64,000 bases of DNA, from positions 342,885 through 406,884 of the forward strand of contig RXIC02000011.1 of the NCBI GenBank assembly GCA_003952965.2, in the 5' to 3' direction. Positions 1 through 11,420 of the stretch are shown here, piece by piece. This DNA is from Morella rubra (lineage: Eukaryota > Streptophyta > Magnoliopsida > Fagales > Myricaceae). The first letter of the stretch is position 1, and each line of letters starts with the position of its first letter. A program made the translations under genes and the position numbers. The notes under the pieces are model-generated. The model worked only from the letters and a program-made list of their open reading frames with translations, was not told the DNA's origin and ran no database searches.

Positions 1-1822
1 ATTAACACTAAATGAAAGGTCTGGACGAGTAAGAGTGAGATACTGAAGAGCGCCAGTAATTCCTCAAAAGCAACTTTTTTTTTTGTAAGCCCTCGAAAGT
101 AACTTGAATCCTCCAAAGGTGTGTCATTGAGTGATTTTTTTTTTTTTCGCTTCTAGTGGGGTACTCATGGGCTTACAGTCAATCATCTTTATTTTTTCGA
201 GAATGGTAAGAGCATAGTGTGTTTGTGAAAGATGAAGACCGTTGGGTGTTTGAGAGATTTCAATGCCAAGAAAGTGATGAAGAGGACCCAAGTCTTTCAT
301 TGCAAATTCATTACTGAGAAAGTGAATGAAATGAGTGACCAGTTCTGGAGTAGATCCTGTAAGTAGAATATCATCTACATAAAGAAGTAAGATTAATGAG
401 CCATGATTAGAGTGAAAAATAAATAAGGAGGGATCAGCTAAACTTCAAAAGAAACCATATTGAAGAAGAAAAGTACTAAAACAATCAAACCAAGCTCGAG
501 GTGCCTGTTTTAGGCCATAAAGGGCCCTTTGGAGTTTGTAGACGTGCATAGGATGTTTTGAATCAACCATTCCTGGGGGTTGCTCCATGTATATGTCTTC
601 AGAGATTAGCCCATGAAGAAATGTATTTTTGACGTCAAGCTGACAGATGGGCTATTATCGAACAAGTGCTACAATGATAAGCATGCGTATTGTTCTTGGT
701 TTGATGACCAGAGAAAAAGTTTTGATGTAGTCAATCCCGTCAATTTGATGATATCCTTTCCCAACTATACGGGCTTTGAGGCGGTCTAGTGAGCCATCTG
801 CTTTGAGTTTTGTTTTGTATACCCATTTTAAGCCAATAACATGCATCTCAGGGTGCGTGACACAAGTCTCCAAGTCTGGTTTTGAAGCAAGGCCTCAAGT
901 TCCTCATCCATAGTAGTTTTGTAGCCTGGATGAGCTAATGCCAATTGAACATTGTAGGGCTCGCTCACGAGGGATGGTGAGAGATGTAGATGTCAAGGCG
1001 AATTTAGGATTTGGTTTAATCACATTGTGTTGGGAGCGAGTAACCATAAGATGAGGAAACTGTGGTCCGTTAGGAGCAGAAGGATGGTCTGCGGGTGGTT
1101 CGGATTGGGACATTGGATCATCAGATAGAGTATCCAAAAGTGAGTGTAAGGAGGTGTCCAATGAGCTGGAGAAGACATCAGGTTGCGGAAGTAGAGAATG
1201 TGAAAGGGTGCTCATAGATGTAGATGACCGAGCTGTGGTACGACAACTAAGAAAGATATAACAAATGGTAAAGGACTCAGACAAGGCGGTTGAGAGGATG
1301 AGGGTGGAGTATTTGTAAGAGGGAGATTACGAGTAGGATGTGACAACCAAGAATTGAAAATGCTAATGACATGGGGTTTTAGAGGGGTAATTGTGGTGAG
1401 GTGAGAAACCTTATACAAAAACACAATTCATCAAATACCACATGCCGAGAAATAAATTTTTTTTGGCTTGAAGGATGAAACATTTATATCCTTTATGCTT
1501 ATTGCTGCAACCTACAAAGATACAGGGAACAATTTTTGGATCAAATTTGTGATGGCGGGTGTCCCATGTGTATGGAAAGCATTTAGAACCAAAGACTCGA
1601 AGAGATGAATAAACAAGATAAGTTCCATGCAAAGTAAAGTATGGGGTCTCAAAATTAATTGCAGAGGAAGGTAGACGATTGATAAGATATACTGCGGTAG
1701 TAAAAGCTTCTACCCATAAGAACAAAGGAGCACCACAGGAGAAACATGGTCATTCCTAATTCACGAATAATTCTATGTCGGTGTTCAACCATACTGTCTG
1801 CTCAGGAGTATGTGGACAAAAT
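1..1822 (-). pseudogene. Ty1/copia pol fragment, left-arm copy
   Basis: Read on the minus strand, this holds the end of a copia integrase (a VEHRHR-type core segment near 1790-1740, then the conserved NRLPSS, RVFGSKCFP and HKGYKC blocks around 1700-1460). A low-complexity linker follows, then reverse transcriptase (VIGLKWVYKTKLKADGSLDR at about 840-780, [23 protein letters not shown] near 520, the YVDDIL motif near 375). Several frameshifts and stop codons break the frame, so it is not functional. The 5' part (gag, protease, most of integrase) is absent and the 3' part lies outside the window. Confidence 0.9.
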
Positions 1823-2761
1823 TATCATTTCGTATGTCAAAAAATTATTTTATGTTCAAATTAATAAAAAATTGTAATAAAAAATTGTAAAGCAGGGTGC
1901 AAAGTGTCTTAAATTAATAATTGGTTGGTGTATTGTGATAAAAATAAAAGATAGGATGTAAAATATCAACACCCACATAGTTGGAAGGTGCAAAATATAT
2001 TTATCAACTTATATATATATATATATAAATTACAAATAATTTTGAGAAAATACTTTGTTAGAGTAATATTTGGATGGAACCTTCTGTCTAGACTTAGACC
2101 TGCAATAACTGCACATCCATTTTATCCCTACTATGAGTGATGATTGATGAGAGGAGTTGTGGCTACTCTGGCCTCTTGTCTCTCTAATCTCTTTGGATAG
2201 GTCTTGAAATCAAATTGTGAAGAAAAAGGATGTGAAGATACTTTTTTTAAAAAAACAAAATTATTATTCAATGCTGAGGGGAGCCCAAAATATTTGAAGA
2301 TGTATTTTTTTAAAGGAGAAAAGTTTTTGCAAAACCTCTCTATCAAATCATCTATTTTAAAAATAAAAAAAATTCACTTCTCTCTTTTTTACTTTTTTTA
2401 CTTGATAAACCAAAATTTTGACATTCCCAAAATTTTAATTTGCAAACAATAAAATGCTGTATTTTTCAGTGTCACGCTACAAGTTTTGTTTATTTCCACA
2501 TAAAATAGGAAATAAAAGAATATTTTCAACTGTAAATATCTTTGCAAAATTATTAACTTTTAAGTATTCGTGTCTTAAAAATGTTCCAAAAAAATTATTT
2601 TTAGTCCTATTGGTTTGTTTAATTTCAAGTATATTTAATTCTCTCTCAATTGTTAGAGAGGCCAAAACCATTATCAAATCACTAATCTTCGCCAGGTGGT
2701 CACAAAACAAAACTAGTCAAAAACAGCCCTAGCGTGGGAAAAAAAAGGGGAGGAAAATATA

Positions 2762-3100
2762 TTTTTCGCTTACAAATTACTATAATTTTTGTATTTTGCA
2801 TCCTAGATTACTATGCTTGAGACATTACACTTTCCATCTATTTTTTCTTTTGCAAATTAAATGTAAAGGATTTTTTTTAAACGAAATGAGGATCATACCT
2901 TTAAATGTAAACTGCTATTTGACTTTTTTAAAAGTATAATCGATATTTTGTATTAAAAAAATTTAATTTTTATATACTAATGAAAAAATAGACGAAGGGT
3001 GCAATGTGTTAGGGATGAGTAATTTGTGGGTGCAATTCTTCAAATATGATAGTTTAGGGTATAAAGTACAAGACACGTTGTAATTCGTAGGTAAAATATA
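2762..3100. repeat. Palindromic MITE-like element, left-arm copy
   Basis: The two ends are imperfect inverted repeats (TTCGCTTACAAATTACTATA against the complement of ATTCGTAGGTAAAA), with the motif 'gtgcaatgt / acattacac' inside both halves. About 340 bp, AT-rich, no coding potential. It resembles the long-TIR foldback elements elsewhere in the window. The family is not assigned. Confidence 0.4.
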
Positions 3101-3571
3101 TATATATTTTTTTTAAATTAAGAAGTAGAAAAGAAAACAAAAGAAATGAAAAATAACTCATAAAACGGGTAGCTCTACACTAAAAATCATGAAAAAGTAT
3201 TTAGCACGACCAAACCAATTGAAGAGCCGCAAGCCCAAGCCCACCGCCATTCTTACATGGAAAAAGAGCGTCCGTGGATAAGGGTCAATGTTTGCGGTTT
3301 GGATTTTGCAATGCTCTCTCTTTCTGTCGGTGGACATCAACTTGGACACTGGAACAGAAAGTGGCCCAGCCCACTGCTTAACCCATCTTTTGCAATTTGA
3401 ATGGACAAAATTTTATTTGTCGGATTATTAAATTTTTTTTTTTTTTGGGGAGATAAGGAGAAAAAAAGGTGTTAATAATTTATAAAAAGATTTAATTTTA
3501 TATAATTAAAATTTATGGAAAAAAAAACAAATTTGTGCCATCCCTAAAACAATGAAAAATGAAAAACAGAG

Positions 3572-3690
3572 TTTTTTTTTTTTTAGGCAAATGGTGGAGC
3601 AGGTCTTAGCCTGCGGAAGAGGGGGATTCGACCTCGGACCTAACCCTCCCCAAAGGGAGGACGTGCCACCTGAGCTAAAGCTCATTGGGG
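3572..3690 (-). mobile_element. Short tRNA-derived SINE, left-arm copy
   Basis: On the minus strand this starts CCCCAATGAGC, contains an A-box-like TTTAGCTCAGGTGG and a B-box-like GGTCGAATCCCCC, and ends in an A-run (the T-run at 3572-3584). It is flanked by a target-site duplication of about 18 bp with one mismatch (3554-3571 and 3691-3709). These are hallmarks of LINE-driven SINE insertion. At about 119 bp it is short for a plant SINE. Confidence 0.75.
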
Positions 3691-3799
3691 AAAAATGAAA
3701 AATAGAGTTACTGATAGGAAAGAAAATTCCAGTTAATATGTTTTTTTGTCTCGACGGTTCCTGCTAATATTTGTTTCCTGACAGCATATGCTTAAGAGA

Positions 3800-5487
3800 T
3801 TTCTAGGTTCTATGCGTAAACCCTAACCTCGAAGCTATTCGGAGGTGCGTCCTCTCGAGGTGCGTTTTCTCTCTGTTTCTCTCTCTTCCCTCTTATCAGC
3901 TCTTCTTTGGTCGGTAAGAACACCAATGAAAATAGGACAGAATTTCACAAAGCTTCCAACCTTTGCTTTTGGTTTTCTGATGCCCATAGAATGTGAATTT
4001 GAACCTTACTAAGAGAAACTGTTGTACTTGGCTGAGTTAAATGAGACTCACAATTTCCTGTGAACAGAGATAATCTAGTACCAGTATAGTATCTTGTATG
4101 TATATTTCATGCTGTTTTATTTTGTGGGTTATTATCCGATTGTGTGTTTGGGTTATGTTTGTCATAAAGAGTCCGTAAATATTTGATATTTGTTATGTGA
4201 TGCATTGCTTTCGATGTTGATATTGATAATCCGGCAGTTGAAAATCGAATAGGCTGACTGTTAATTCTGGATTGGTCTTTTGTGAAAATTGATAAGCTTA
4301 AACGTCCGAATATTTCCTAATCCGGCTAATTTTTTGGCTGGTCTACAGGGGTCGATTCCTGAGTACGCCTTGCTATATTAGACCAGGTTAGTTGTGGGCT
4401 CTTGCGCTGAGTTAAATTTGTGGTATAGACTGTTGTGGTTATGGTTTCCTATATCGTTTTGAGTTTGTTTTCATGACAAAGTAATGATGGACCTGTAATG
4501 GAAATCAACCAAGACACGCCCTTTTGTTAGATGAGTGGCTGTGGTGGCAAATTACATTTTCCTCCATTTATTATTATTATTATTTTTTATGTCTCTGCTA
4601 ACTAGGCCTTTAGTTTGATTTATGTGATCTGCAGACTTTTTTAGTTTCATTGTTCTCAGCCTCCCTGCCTTTACCCATCCAAAACAGTAAAAAGAAAAGG
4701 CTCAGACTTTGGACTTCATTGTGACAGATTTACTGAACACGGTTCCTACCATTGGGTACTAGACATGATATGTGTCTGAGATGATTTTATGTGTTTGCTT
4801 TTGAATGTGGAAGGGAAGCTCTTCTCTGTCTCCAATCACTATTGTATCGTGGTTTAAAGTGCAATGGGATTATGCTAACAATTCACTAATCATGGCCAGA
4901 TGCTCTGTCTCTTGAAATTTTGGCTGCATGAGTTGATGGGTGCATTGATCGAATCTACTTTCCGAGTCCTTTTTTTCTTTTCTTTTCGAGTAACTTCATA
5001 TTCTTTGACCGTCAGTGGTTGTTGTTCGTGATGTTTCTTCAGATAGCACCAGATATGTATAGTCTTCTAGAATCATCATGTGCTTGCAGCAATGTTTCAT
5101 TGGTGTTGGTATATGCTTATTAATTACATGAAATAAATGTTTTTGATTTGCAGAGTTCAGACAATTTTGATATCAGCTACTAGTAAATATGTTTGAATAT
5201 AGTGATGGGAGGAAAACAACAGATTTATCAGTTCAACCTTCACAAGTTGAACCTAATTTGTAGAGCCTACTCCTCAAAAGTGTAGTGTGTATTTAAGATC
5301 ATGAAAAACTATGTATGTACTAGCAAGTGAAATTGAAAATGGCTAACTTTTCTCGTGAGCTTTGGTTTCCTCAATTTTTATTTTGCTACATTGTATACTT
5401 CTGTTTTAGTTCATGACATCTGTACTTGTTATTTACATTGGAGGTTTTCTATCCCTTGCTCTGCATTACTGTCTACCTTGATTGTAG
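3800..5487 (+). other. Probable 5' UTR exons and introns of OTU copy A
   Basis: This long non-coding stretch precedes the OTU start codon. A CT-rich leader (about 3830-3913) ends at a good donor (TCG|GTAAGA). Possible small non-coding exons follow at about 4349-4386 (CTACAG|GGG ... CCAG|GTTAG) and after TTTGCAG near 5155. A clear acceptor TTGTAG ends at 5487, 10 bp before the ATG. The exact UTR structure is inferred. RNA-seq would settle it. Confidence 0.45.
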
Positions 5488-5497
5488 GGTTGCTCTT

Positions 5498-7236
5498 ATG
5501 GACTGCACTCAAGAAACAGAGGATCAAACATCTGAAGTCATTTCTGATAATGGATCGCAAAAGAAGCAGGAAACTCGTGATGAAATGCTTGCTAGGCACA
5601 GGTGATGTATGGATCATAAAATTAAATTAGTACTTTATTGCTCTTTATTTTGCTAATGCGATGATTTTCATTGCTCTGGAACAATGATGGTTCTGGCTGC
5701 CTCCTGTTAGGCCTGTCTTAAAACTTTGCATATATTTTTGTATTTTTATGTGAAGACCTGGCACAAAGCATAAGGGTTGAGGTTACCAACATCTTAAGCC
5801 CTTTCCAAAGAGTTATGGAGAATAAAGATGTTCTTTTTCATTGTGCACGATAGGTACTATAAGAAAACAGTCTGATTTAGATTTTGAATAGACTGCGTAA
5901 CAAGTATGTGTTCATGTTTTTTTGCATTGTGTGATAATGATCTAAGTTTTACTAATGCTGGATTTGATTACAGCATGCATAAACTGTTCTTTGCTCTTCA
6001 AGGCAGTGATTGAATAAGTGTTGTTTTTCTTAGTTAACTTCTGTTTTAGTATGTTAATGGAGGTCTGTTGCTTAGGGCATGTTCGTTTTGGTAAAAATTT
6101 TAAGAATTTTAAGTATGGTGTGAATATTTAGGTGATGTTGGAGTTTTATTGGTATTTGTGTAGAAGTTGTTGAAGTATTGATGTTTGTAAAAAAATAATG
6201 TTGAGTTGTATTGGTATTTGTGTATAAGTAATGTTGGGATTGTAATTTTAGAGGGTTGGATTCAAATTCTAAAATTTCACCAAAATGAACATGCCCTTAG
6301 TCTTGTTGGATTCTACGTTTCACCTTTTTCATAATCTCATGGTTTTTGCACAATGACTATTTTTGGGTGCAGGAAAGAAATTTCACAGCTGCAGAACAAG
6401 GAAGTTGAACTGAAAAAGGGGGCAGCCAAAGGTAGCAAGGCTGAACAGAAAGCTAAGAAGAAGCAGGTGGAGGAAGAGATTTCTCAACTTTCAGCAAAGC
6501 TTAAAGAAAAACATGCTGAAGAACTTGCTTCATTAGGCTATAGCAGAAGTGATGGAGATGAAAAAGCAATCTTGACAATTTAGTGAAAGCCATTGCAGGG
6601 GTTTCTGTTACCAGTCAACCTGACCAATCAAAGCCTAGCAAGAGTGCAAAGAGGCGAGGAAAAAAAGCTCAGCAAGAAGCAGCAAGAGAGCAAAGAATCC
6701 AAGAGGAGCAGAGCAACATTATAAGTGATCGAATGATTGAAGATGAGGAACTGGAAAGAAAGCTTGAAACCCTTGGTTTGACTGTTAATGAGATAAAGCC
6801 TGATGGGCACTGTCTCTACCGAGCTGTTGAGAACCAGTTAGCACTTCTATCTCACGGTTCATCTCCTTATACATACCAAGAGCTTCGAGAGGTGGTGGCT
6901 GCATATATGAGGAAACATGCATCCGATTTCCTCCCATTTTTCCTGTTGGAGGATGAGATAGAAGGTGATTCTGATAATTCATTAGCAGAGAGATTTGAGA
7001 ATTACTGTAAAGAAGTGGAATCAACAGCAGCATGGGGCGGACAACTGGAGCTACGTGCTCTAACTCATTGCCTTAGAAAACATATCATATTTTCAGGGTC
7101 CTTCCCTGATGTAGAGATGGGGAAGGAGTACAAACCTGATAGTGGGAATGGTTCATCGAATTCAAGTGTCATGCTGTCATACCATAAGCATGCATTTGGG
7201 CTTGGTGAGCACTACAATTCTCTTGTCCCCAAGTAG
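5498..7236 (+). CDS. OTU-family cysteine deubiquitinase, copy A (frameshifted)
   Basis: Two coding exons: 5498-5601 (34 codons plus two bases, ending LARH and then a GTGATG donor) and 6373-7236 after a TGCAG acceptor; the splice rebuilds the family's [12 protein letters not shown] block. An N-terminal lysine/glutamate-rich coiled coil ([14 protein letters not shown]) is followed by a basic stretch and a C-terminal OTU domain. The catalytic cysteine is in [13 protein letters not shown] (about 6800-6838) and the catalytic histidine in [11 protein letters not shown], near the end. This layout is that of the OTUD6-like class (Arabidopsis At3g62940 type), which removes ubiquitin from proteins. A missing base near 6559, compared with the right-arm copy, shifts the frame inside exon 2 and introduces a stop at 6581-6583. 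As written, the protein would lose its OTU domain. This copy also lacks three bases near 7088 that are present in copy B. The error may be in the assembly rather than the genome. Confidence 0.9.
6075..6296. mobile_element. Tourist-like MITE in OTU intron, left-arm copy
   Basis: Terminal inverted repeats GGGCATGTTCGTTTTGGT / ACCAAAATGAACATGCCC are flanked by the 3-bp duplication TTA (6072-6074 and 6297-6299), the signature of PIF/Harbinger-derived MITEs. It is 222 bp with no coding capacity, inside the coding intron just upstream of the exon 2 acceptor. Confidence 0.8.
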
Positions 7237-9101
7237 ACAAATAGATGTGTTTCGAACTGTGAGTACACAAATAGCTGAAATCTTAGAAGGACAGCAGTGT
7301 TTGACAATATGTTATCACAGAGAACCTCCTTTCATAGGATTGTTACTTTAAATTGAAACTTCAGATATTTGTTTAAGAACAAAAGAAAGTGTAAAACAGA
7401 AAAAAAATCAATGATGTGCTATTTCAGTACCTTTTGATTCCTCTTAAATGCATGAGACCTTTCAGTTCCTCTTCATTTGGTCGATGCTTGGATTGGTTAT
7501 TGCAAGTGTAACGTAGTTGCAACCTTGAGGTTTATGAAATTGTGAAACCCTTTCTAGGCGTTTCATCGGATACCCTTTTTCTATCTATTAGGTTATTGTT
7601 CATGTTCTGCTTCAGTTCAAGTTCTAGGAAGAAGCGTCTTTGATATTTCTGGGTAGGCAGTAGCAGATCTTTGTTAGCTTGTATTGAAATCGTGACAGCA
7701 AATTGATACTGCAAATCTATCAGAAACAGAACATCAATCCTGAAAATTTGCATCCTTGGTTACTATAAGCTAAAAAGTTTTCCAGAATGCAAAAAAAGGG
7801 TTTTCAGCGAATATTGGAGCATATTTCATAGCACAACTCAAAAGTACTCCACTGGAATTCGGATGAAATTTGTCCATATGGGCTGGCTGTTAAAAGTTGG
7901 AAGCCATGCGAGGGATGCCACCTGCCACTATATGCTCCATTTCGGTGGCATATATTATTCCACATTGGGCACAAGTGGATTGCCACAATCCTGATCTATT
8001 CATCATATGTGATGCAAATAAGGCAAAGCAACTTGCTCCACAATGGATATAAAATTTTTTACATGTAATGAATCGGAATTCAATGGAAGAATTTTGGGGC
8101 TGACTAAGTGTAGTGGCTAACAGTTCCACATCATTATCAAGAGGCTAGCTGTATATACAGTTGTCCTTAAGAGTCAATCACGTGTCATGTTTAAAGTTAA
8201 CTAATTAGTGATGGCATTTAGTCTTTAGAGACAACATATTTAGGAAACCACAAAAAAAAGAGAGACATTTTAGGAGTGTTGTAAATGAGATGTATAATCC
8301 CTAAAAATGCACCTCAAAATTTCGTTGAAAAAAAAAAAAAAGCTTTACGTTTCTTGTAGTTGTAATAATATTTGTGGAAGATTAAGGGATGAACTGCTCA
8401 TGAGGCACTAAAAACAAAGAGGAGCACCGAATTAAGAGGAAAAGACTACCCAACAAAACTATATTCTTCAGACGGTCGAATCCAAGTTTAACTGTTTCCA
8501 TACCCCAAAAAAAAGGTAGCAAGCTTGAGATGCTTTACAAGGTTGTGCGCACCCAAGCATGGTTTCTAATCGCCAAGCCCAAGCGTGCGTACGTGCGTCC
8601 GAGCAAATTCCTTAACCTATGAAGTCTATTCTTTCTTTCTTTCTATTTTGGCCTAGAATTATGTAGATTGGGCAATTCTTTAATTAGCAAATTCATGAAA
8701 CATTTTAGACCAAAACAAAAATAATCACCGTGGTATAACATATATACATTTTGCGAACTGAACTAATATTGGACCTTTTAATTTTAGGAGAAAGTACATA
8801 TAAATTTTCATATTGAAACTAATACAAAGCCACGAGTTCGTGTTTCTCGTAATAACTAAACCTTAACTTCCACAGGATTAATGATACAGCTGAAACCAAT
8901 CATGAGTCAAAAATCCATAATATTCAATCAAATTTTGCTTTGAAGCAATTTGCTTTGACTAGCTGCAAGTTGCGCTACAAACATGCCAGGTTGGAGCCGT
9001 CTTCGATCGGCTTTCATGTTTTGAACAGAATATATTCCAGTATGGTCATTCTAATTGATGCAGTTGACAATAGAGGATAATGTACGAGAAGATTATAACG
9101 A
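7237..9101. other. 3' flank of OTU copy A, no further gene recognised
   Basis: The first few hundred bases are likely OTU 3' UTR. Beyond that I see only AT-rich sequence with a TTTC microsatellite (about 8629-8644) and short reading frames without known motifs. The last 100 bp (9000-9101) lie directly upstream of the MIR169 TATA box and may belong to its promoter. Confidence 0.5.
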
Positions 9102-9134
9102 CTAGGCAAATGGGTTGAGTACTCCTCTATATCC

Positions 9135-9142
9135 TATAAATA
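9135..9142 (+). promoter_or_regulatory. TATA box of MIR169
   Basis: A TATAAATA match in the context CCTATAAATAGAG lies about 100 bp upstream of the mature miR169 sequence. That spacing suits a RNA polymerase II pri-miRNA starting near 9165-9175. It is the only strong TATA box in the spacer. Confidence 0.7.
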
Positions 9143-9223
9143 GAGACTCCAAGACACAGGGTTTTCAACATCGAGTAAGTTACCAAATATTTTTGAGAGA
9201 AGAGAGATCAAGCATGAGGATAA

Positions 9224-9353
9224 GAGTCTTGTTTGGTAGCCAAGGATGACTTGCCTGCTCCTCAAAGAGCTTTCTAGGGCATACAATATGTATTTCAGTT
9301 CTGAAACTCCTCTGTGATTCGTAGGCAGTCTCCTTGGCTAACCTAACTGTCTC
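9224..9353 (+). ncRNA. MIR169: MIR169 microRNA precursor
   Basis: The 5' arm contains, at 9237-9257, a 21-nt sequence that matches a common plant miR169 isoform (begins TAGCCAAGGATGACTT, ends GCCTG). The 3' arm at 9324-9342 (GGCAGTCTCCTTGGCTAAC) is the typical miR169 star strand and pairs with it, including an uninterrupted TAGCCAAGGA block. Pairing extends outward (GAGTCTTG against CAACTGTCTC-like sequence) and inward to a loop of about 65 nt. In plants miR169 directs cleavage of NF-YA (CBF-B) transcripts and acts in drought, nitrogen and developmental responses. The gene sits alone in the loop of the inverted duplication, with a TATA box upstream. I identify the family from sequence memory; the locus number within the family cannot be assigned. 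Confidence 0.93.
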
Positions 9354-9551
9354 TTGTTACTCATGCTTGGCCTTATCTTCTATTAAGCAAGTCCTCTACA
9401 TTATTTTCCAAATATATTAGTCAATCTGACTCTGAGATATTGTATTGGCTGGGACATGATGTATGAACTTAGAAGGAAGAAAGCGAAAACGAAAGTCTTG
9501 GATAGTCAATTAGGATACAGCTTTGTCCTCCTCCATTTTGTTAGTGATCTT

Positions 9552-11420
9552 CGTTATAATCTTCTCGTACATTATCCTCTATTGTCAACTGCATCAATTA
9601 GAATGACCATACTGGAATATATTCTGTTCAAAACATGAAAGCCGATCGAAGACGGCTCCAACCTGGCATGTTTGTAGCGCAACTTGCAGCTAGTCAAAGC
9701 AAATTGCTTCAAAGCAAAATTTGATTGAATATTATGGATTTTTGACTCATGATTGGTTTCAGCTGTATCATTAATCCTGTGGAAGTTAAGGTTTAGTTAT
9801 TACGAGAAACACGAACTCGTGGCTTTGTATTAGTTTCAATATGAAAATTTATATGTACTTTCTCCTAAAATTAAAAGGTCCAATATTAGTTCAGTTCGCA
9901 AAATGTATATATGTTATACCACGGTGATTATTTTTGTTTTGGTCTAAAATGTTTCATGAATTTGCTAATTAAAGAATTGCCCAATCTACATAATTCTAGG
10001 CCAAAATAGAAAGAAAGAAAGAATAGACTTCATAGGTTAAGGAATTTGCTCGGACGCACGTACGCACGCTTGGGCTTGGCGATTAGAAACCATGCTTGGG
10101 TGCGCACAACCTTGTAAAGCATCTCAAGCTTGCTACCTTTTTTTTGGGGTATGGAAACAGTTAAACTTGGATTCGACCGTCTGAAGAATATAGTTTTGTT
10201 GGGTAGTCTTTTCCTCTTAATTCGGTGCTCCTCTTTGTTTTTAGTGCCTCATGAGCAGTTCATCCCTTAATCTTCCACAAATATTATTACAACTACAAGA
10301 AACGTAAAGCTTTTTTTTTTTTTTCAACGAAATTTTGAGGTGCATTTTTAGGGATTATACATCTCATTTACAACACTCCTAAAATGTTCTCTCTTTTTTT
10401 TTGTGGTTTCCTAAAATGTTGTCTCTAAAGACTAAATGCCATCACTAATTAGTTAACTTTAAACATGACACGTGATTGACTCTTAAGGACAACTGTATAT
10501 ACAGCTAGCCTCTTGATAATGATGTGGAACTGTTAGCCACTACACTTAGTCAGCCCCAAAATTCTTCCATTGAATTCCGATTCATTACATGTAAAAAATT
10601 TTATATCCATTGTGGAGCAAGTTGCTTTGCCTTATTTGCATCACATATGATGAATAGATCAGGATTGTGGCAATCCACTTGTGCCCAATGTGGAATAATA
10701 TATGCCACCGAAATGGAGCATATAGTGGCAGGTGGCATCCCTCGCATGGCTTCCAACTTTTAACAGCCAGCCCATATGGACAAATTTCATCCGAATTCCA
10801 GTGGAGTACTTTTGAGTTGTGCTATGAAATATGCTCCAATATTCGCTGAAAACCCCTTTTTTTGCATTCTGGAAAACTTTTCAGCTTATAGTAACCAAGG
10901 ATGCAAATTTTCAGGATTGATGTTCTGTTTCTGATAGATTTGCAGTATCAATTTGCTGTCACGATTTCAATACAAGCTAACAAAGATCTGCTACTGCCTA
11001 CCCAGAAATATCAAAGACGCTTCTTCCTAGAACTTGAACTGAAGCAGAACATGAACAATAACCTAATAGATATAGAAAAAGGGTATCCCGATGAAACGCC
11101 TAGAAAGGGTTTCACAATTTCATAAACCTCAAGGTTGCAACTACGTTACACTTGCAATAACCAATCCAAGCATCGACCAAATGAAGAGGAACTGAAAGGT
11201 CTCATGCATTTAAGAGGAATCAAAAGGTACTGAAATAGCACATCATTGATTTTTTTTCTGTTTACACTTCTCTTTGTTCTTAAACAAATATCTGAAGTTT
11301 CAATTTAAAGTAACAATCCTATGAAAGGAGGTTCTCTGTGATAACATATTGTCAAACACTGCTGTCCTTCTAAGATTTCAGCTATTTGTGTACTCACAGT
11401 TCGAAACACATCTATTTGCT
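9552..11420. other. 3' flank of OTU copy B, mirror of 7237-9101
   Basis: This is the inverted copy of the region between OTU and MIR169. It contains an inverted duplicate of the sequence upstream of the MIR169 TATA box (9552-9650) but no second miR169 hairpin. No gene recognised. Confidence 0.5.

Larger units (their letters stand above)
1..9101. repeat. Left arm of a ~9.1-kb inverted duplication
   Basis: This arm is the reverse complement of 9551-18692. Matching landmarks are the copia pol fragment, the SINE, the OTU gene and its intronic MITE, and the inner boundary, where about 40 bases at 9061-9101 mirror 9551-9591 and then identity stops abruptly. The window begins inside the repeat, so the outer end of this arm is not visible. 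The arms differ by scattered single-base indels and one divergent AT-rich patch (about 2350-2410 here). Such high similarity over mixed coding, intronic and transposon sequence points to a recent duplication or an assembly-level event. Confidence 0.95.
9102..9550. other. Single-copy spacer (loop) of the palindrome
   Basis: These 449 bp have no mirror copy in the window. They carry a TATA box about 33 bp inside the left boundary, the MIR169 hairpin, and about 200 bp of downstream sequence. The sequence next to the left boundary (upstream of the TATA box) is part of the arm and is therefore also present, inverted, on the far side of the spacer. Confidence 0.9.

Noticed and set aside
6628..7033. 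Minus-strand frames opposite the OTU exon
   Set aside because: They are shadows of the coding exon, whose motifs identify the real strand.
7804..8129. Minus-strand reading frames with cysteines downstream of OTU, repeated in the other arm at 10524-10849
   Set aside because: Conservation between the arms is explained by the recent duplication. There are no known domains, and overlapping frames are similarly open.
9102..9550. Palindrome dismissed outright as a missed-adapter long-read artefact
   Set aside because: A missed adapter gives direct fold-back without a unique spacer. Here 449 bp of unique, gene-bearing DNA separates the arms and one patch differs between them. The artefact is not excluded, but it is not the simplest explanation.
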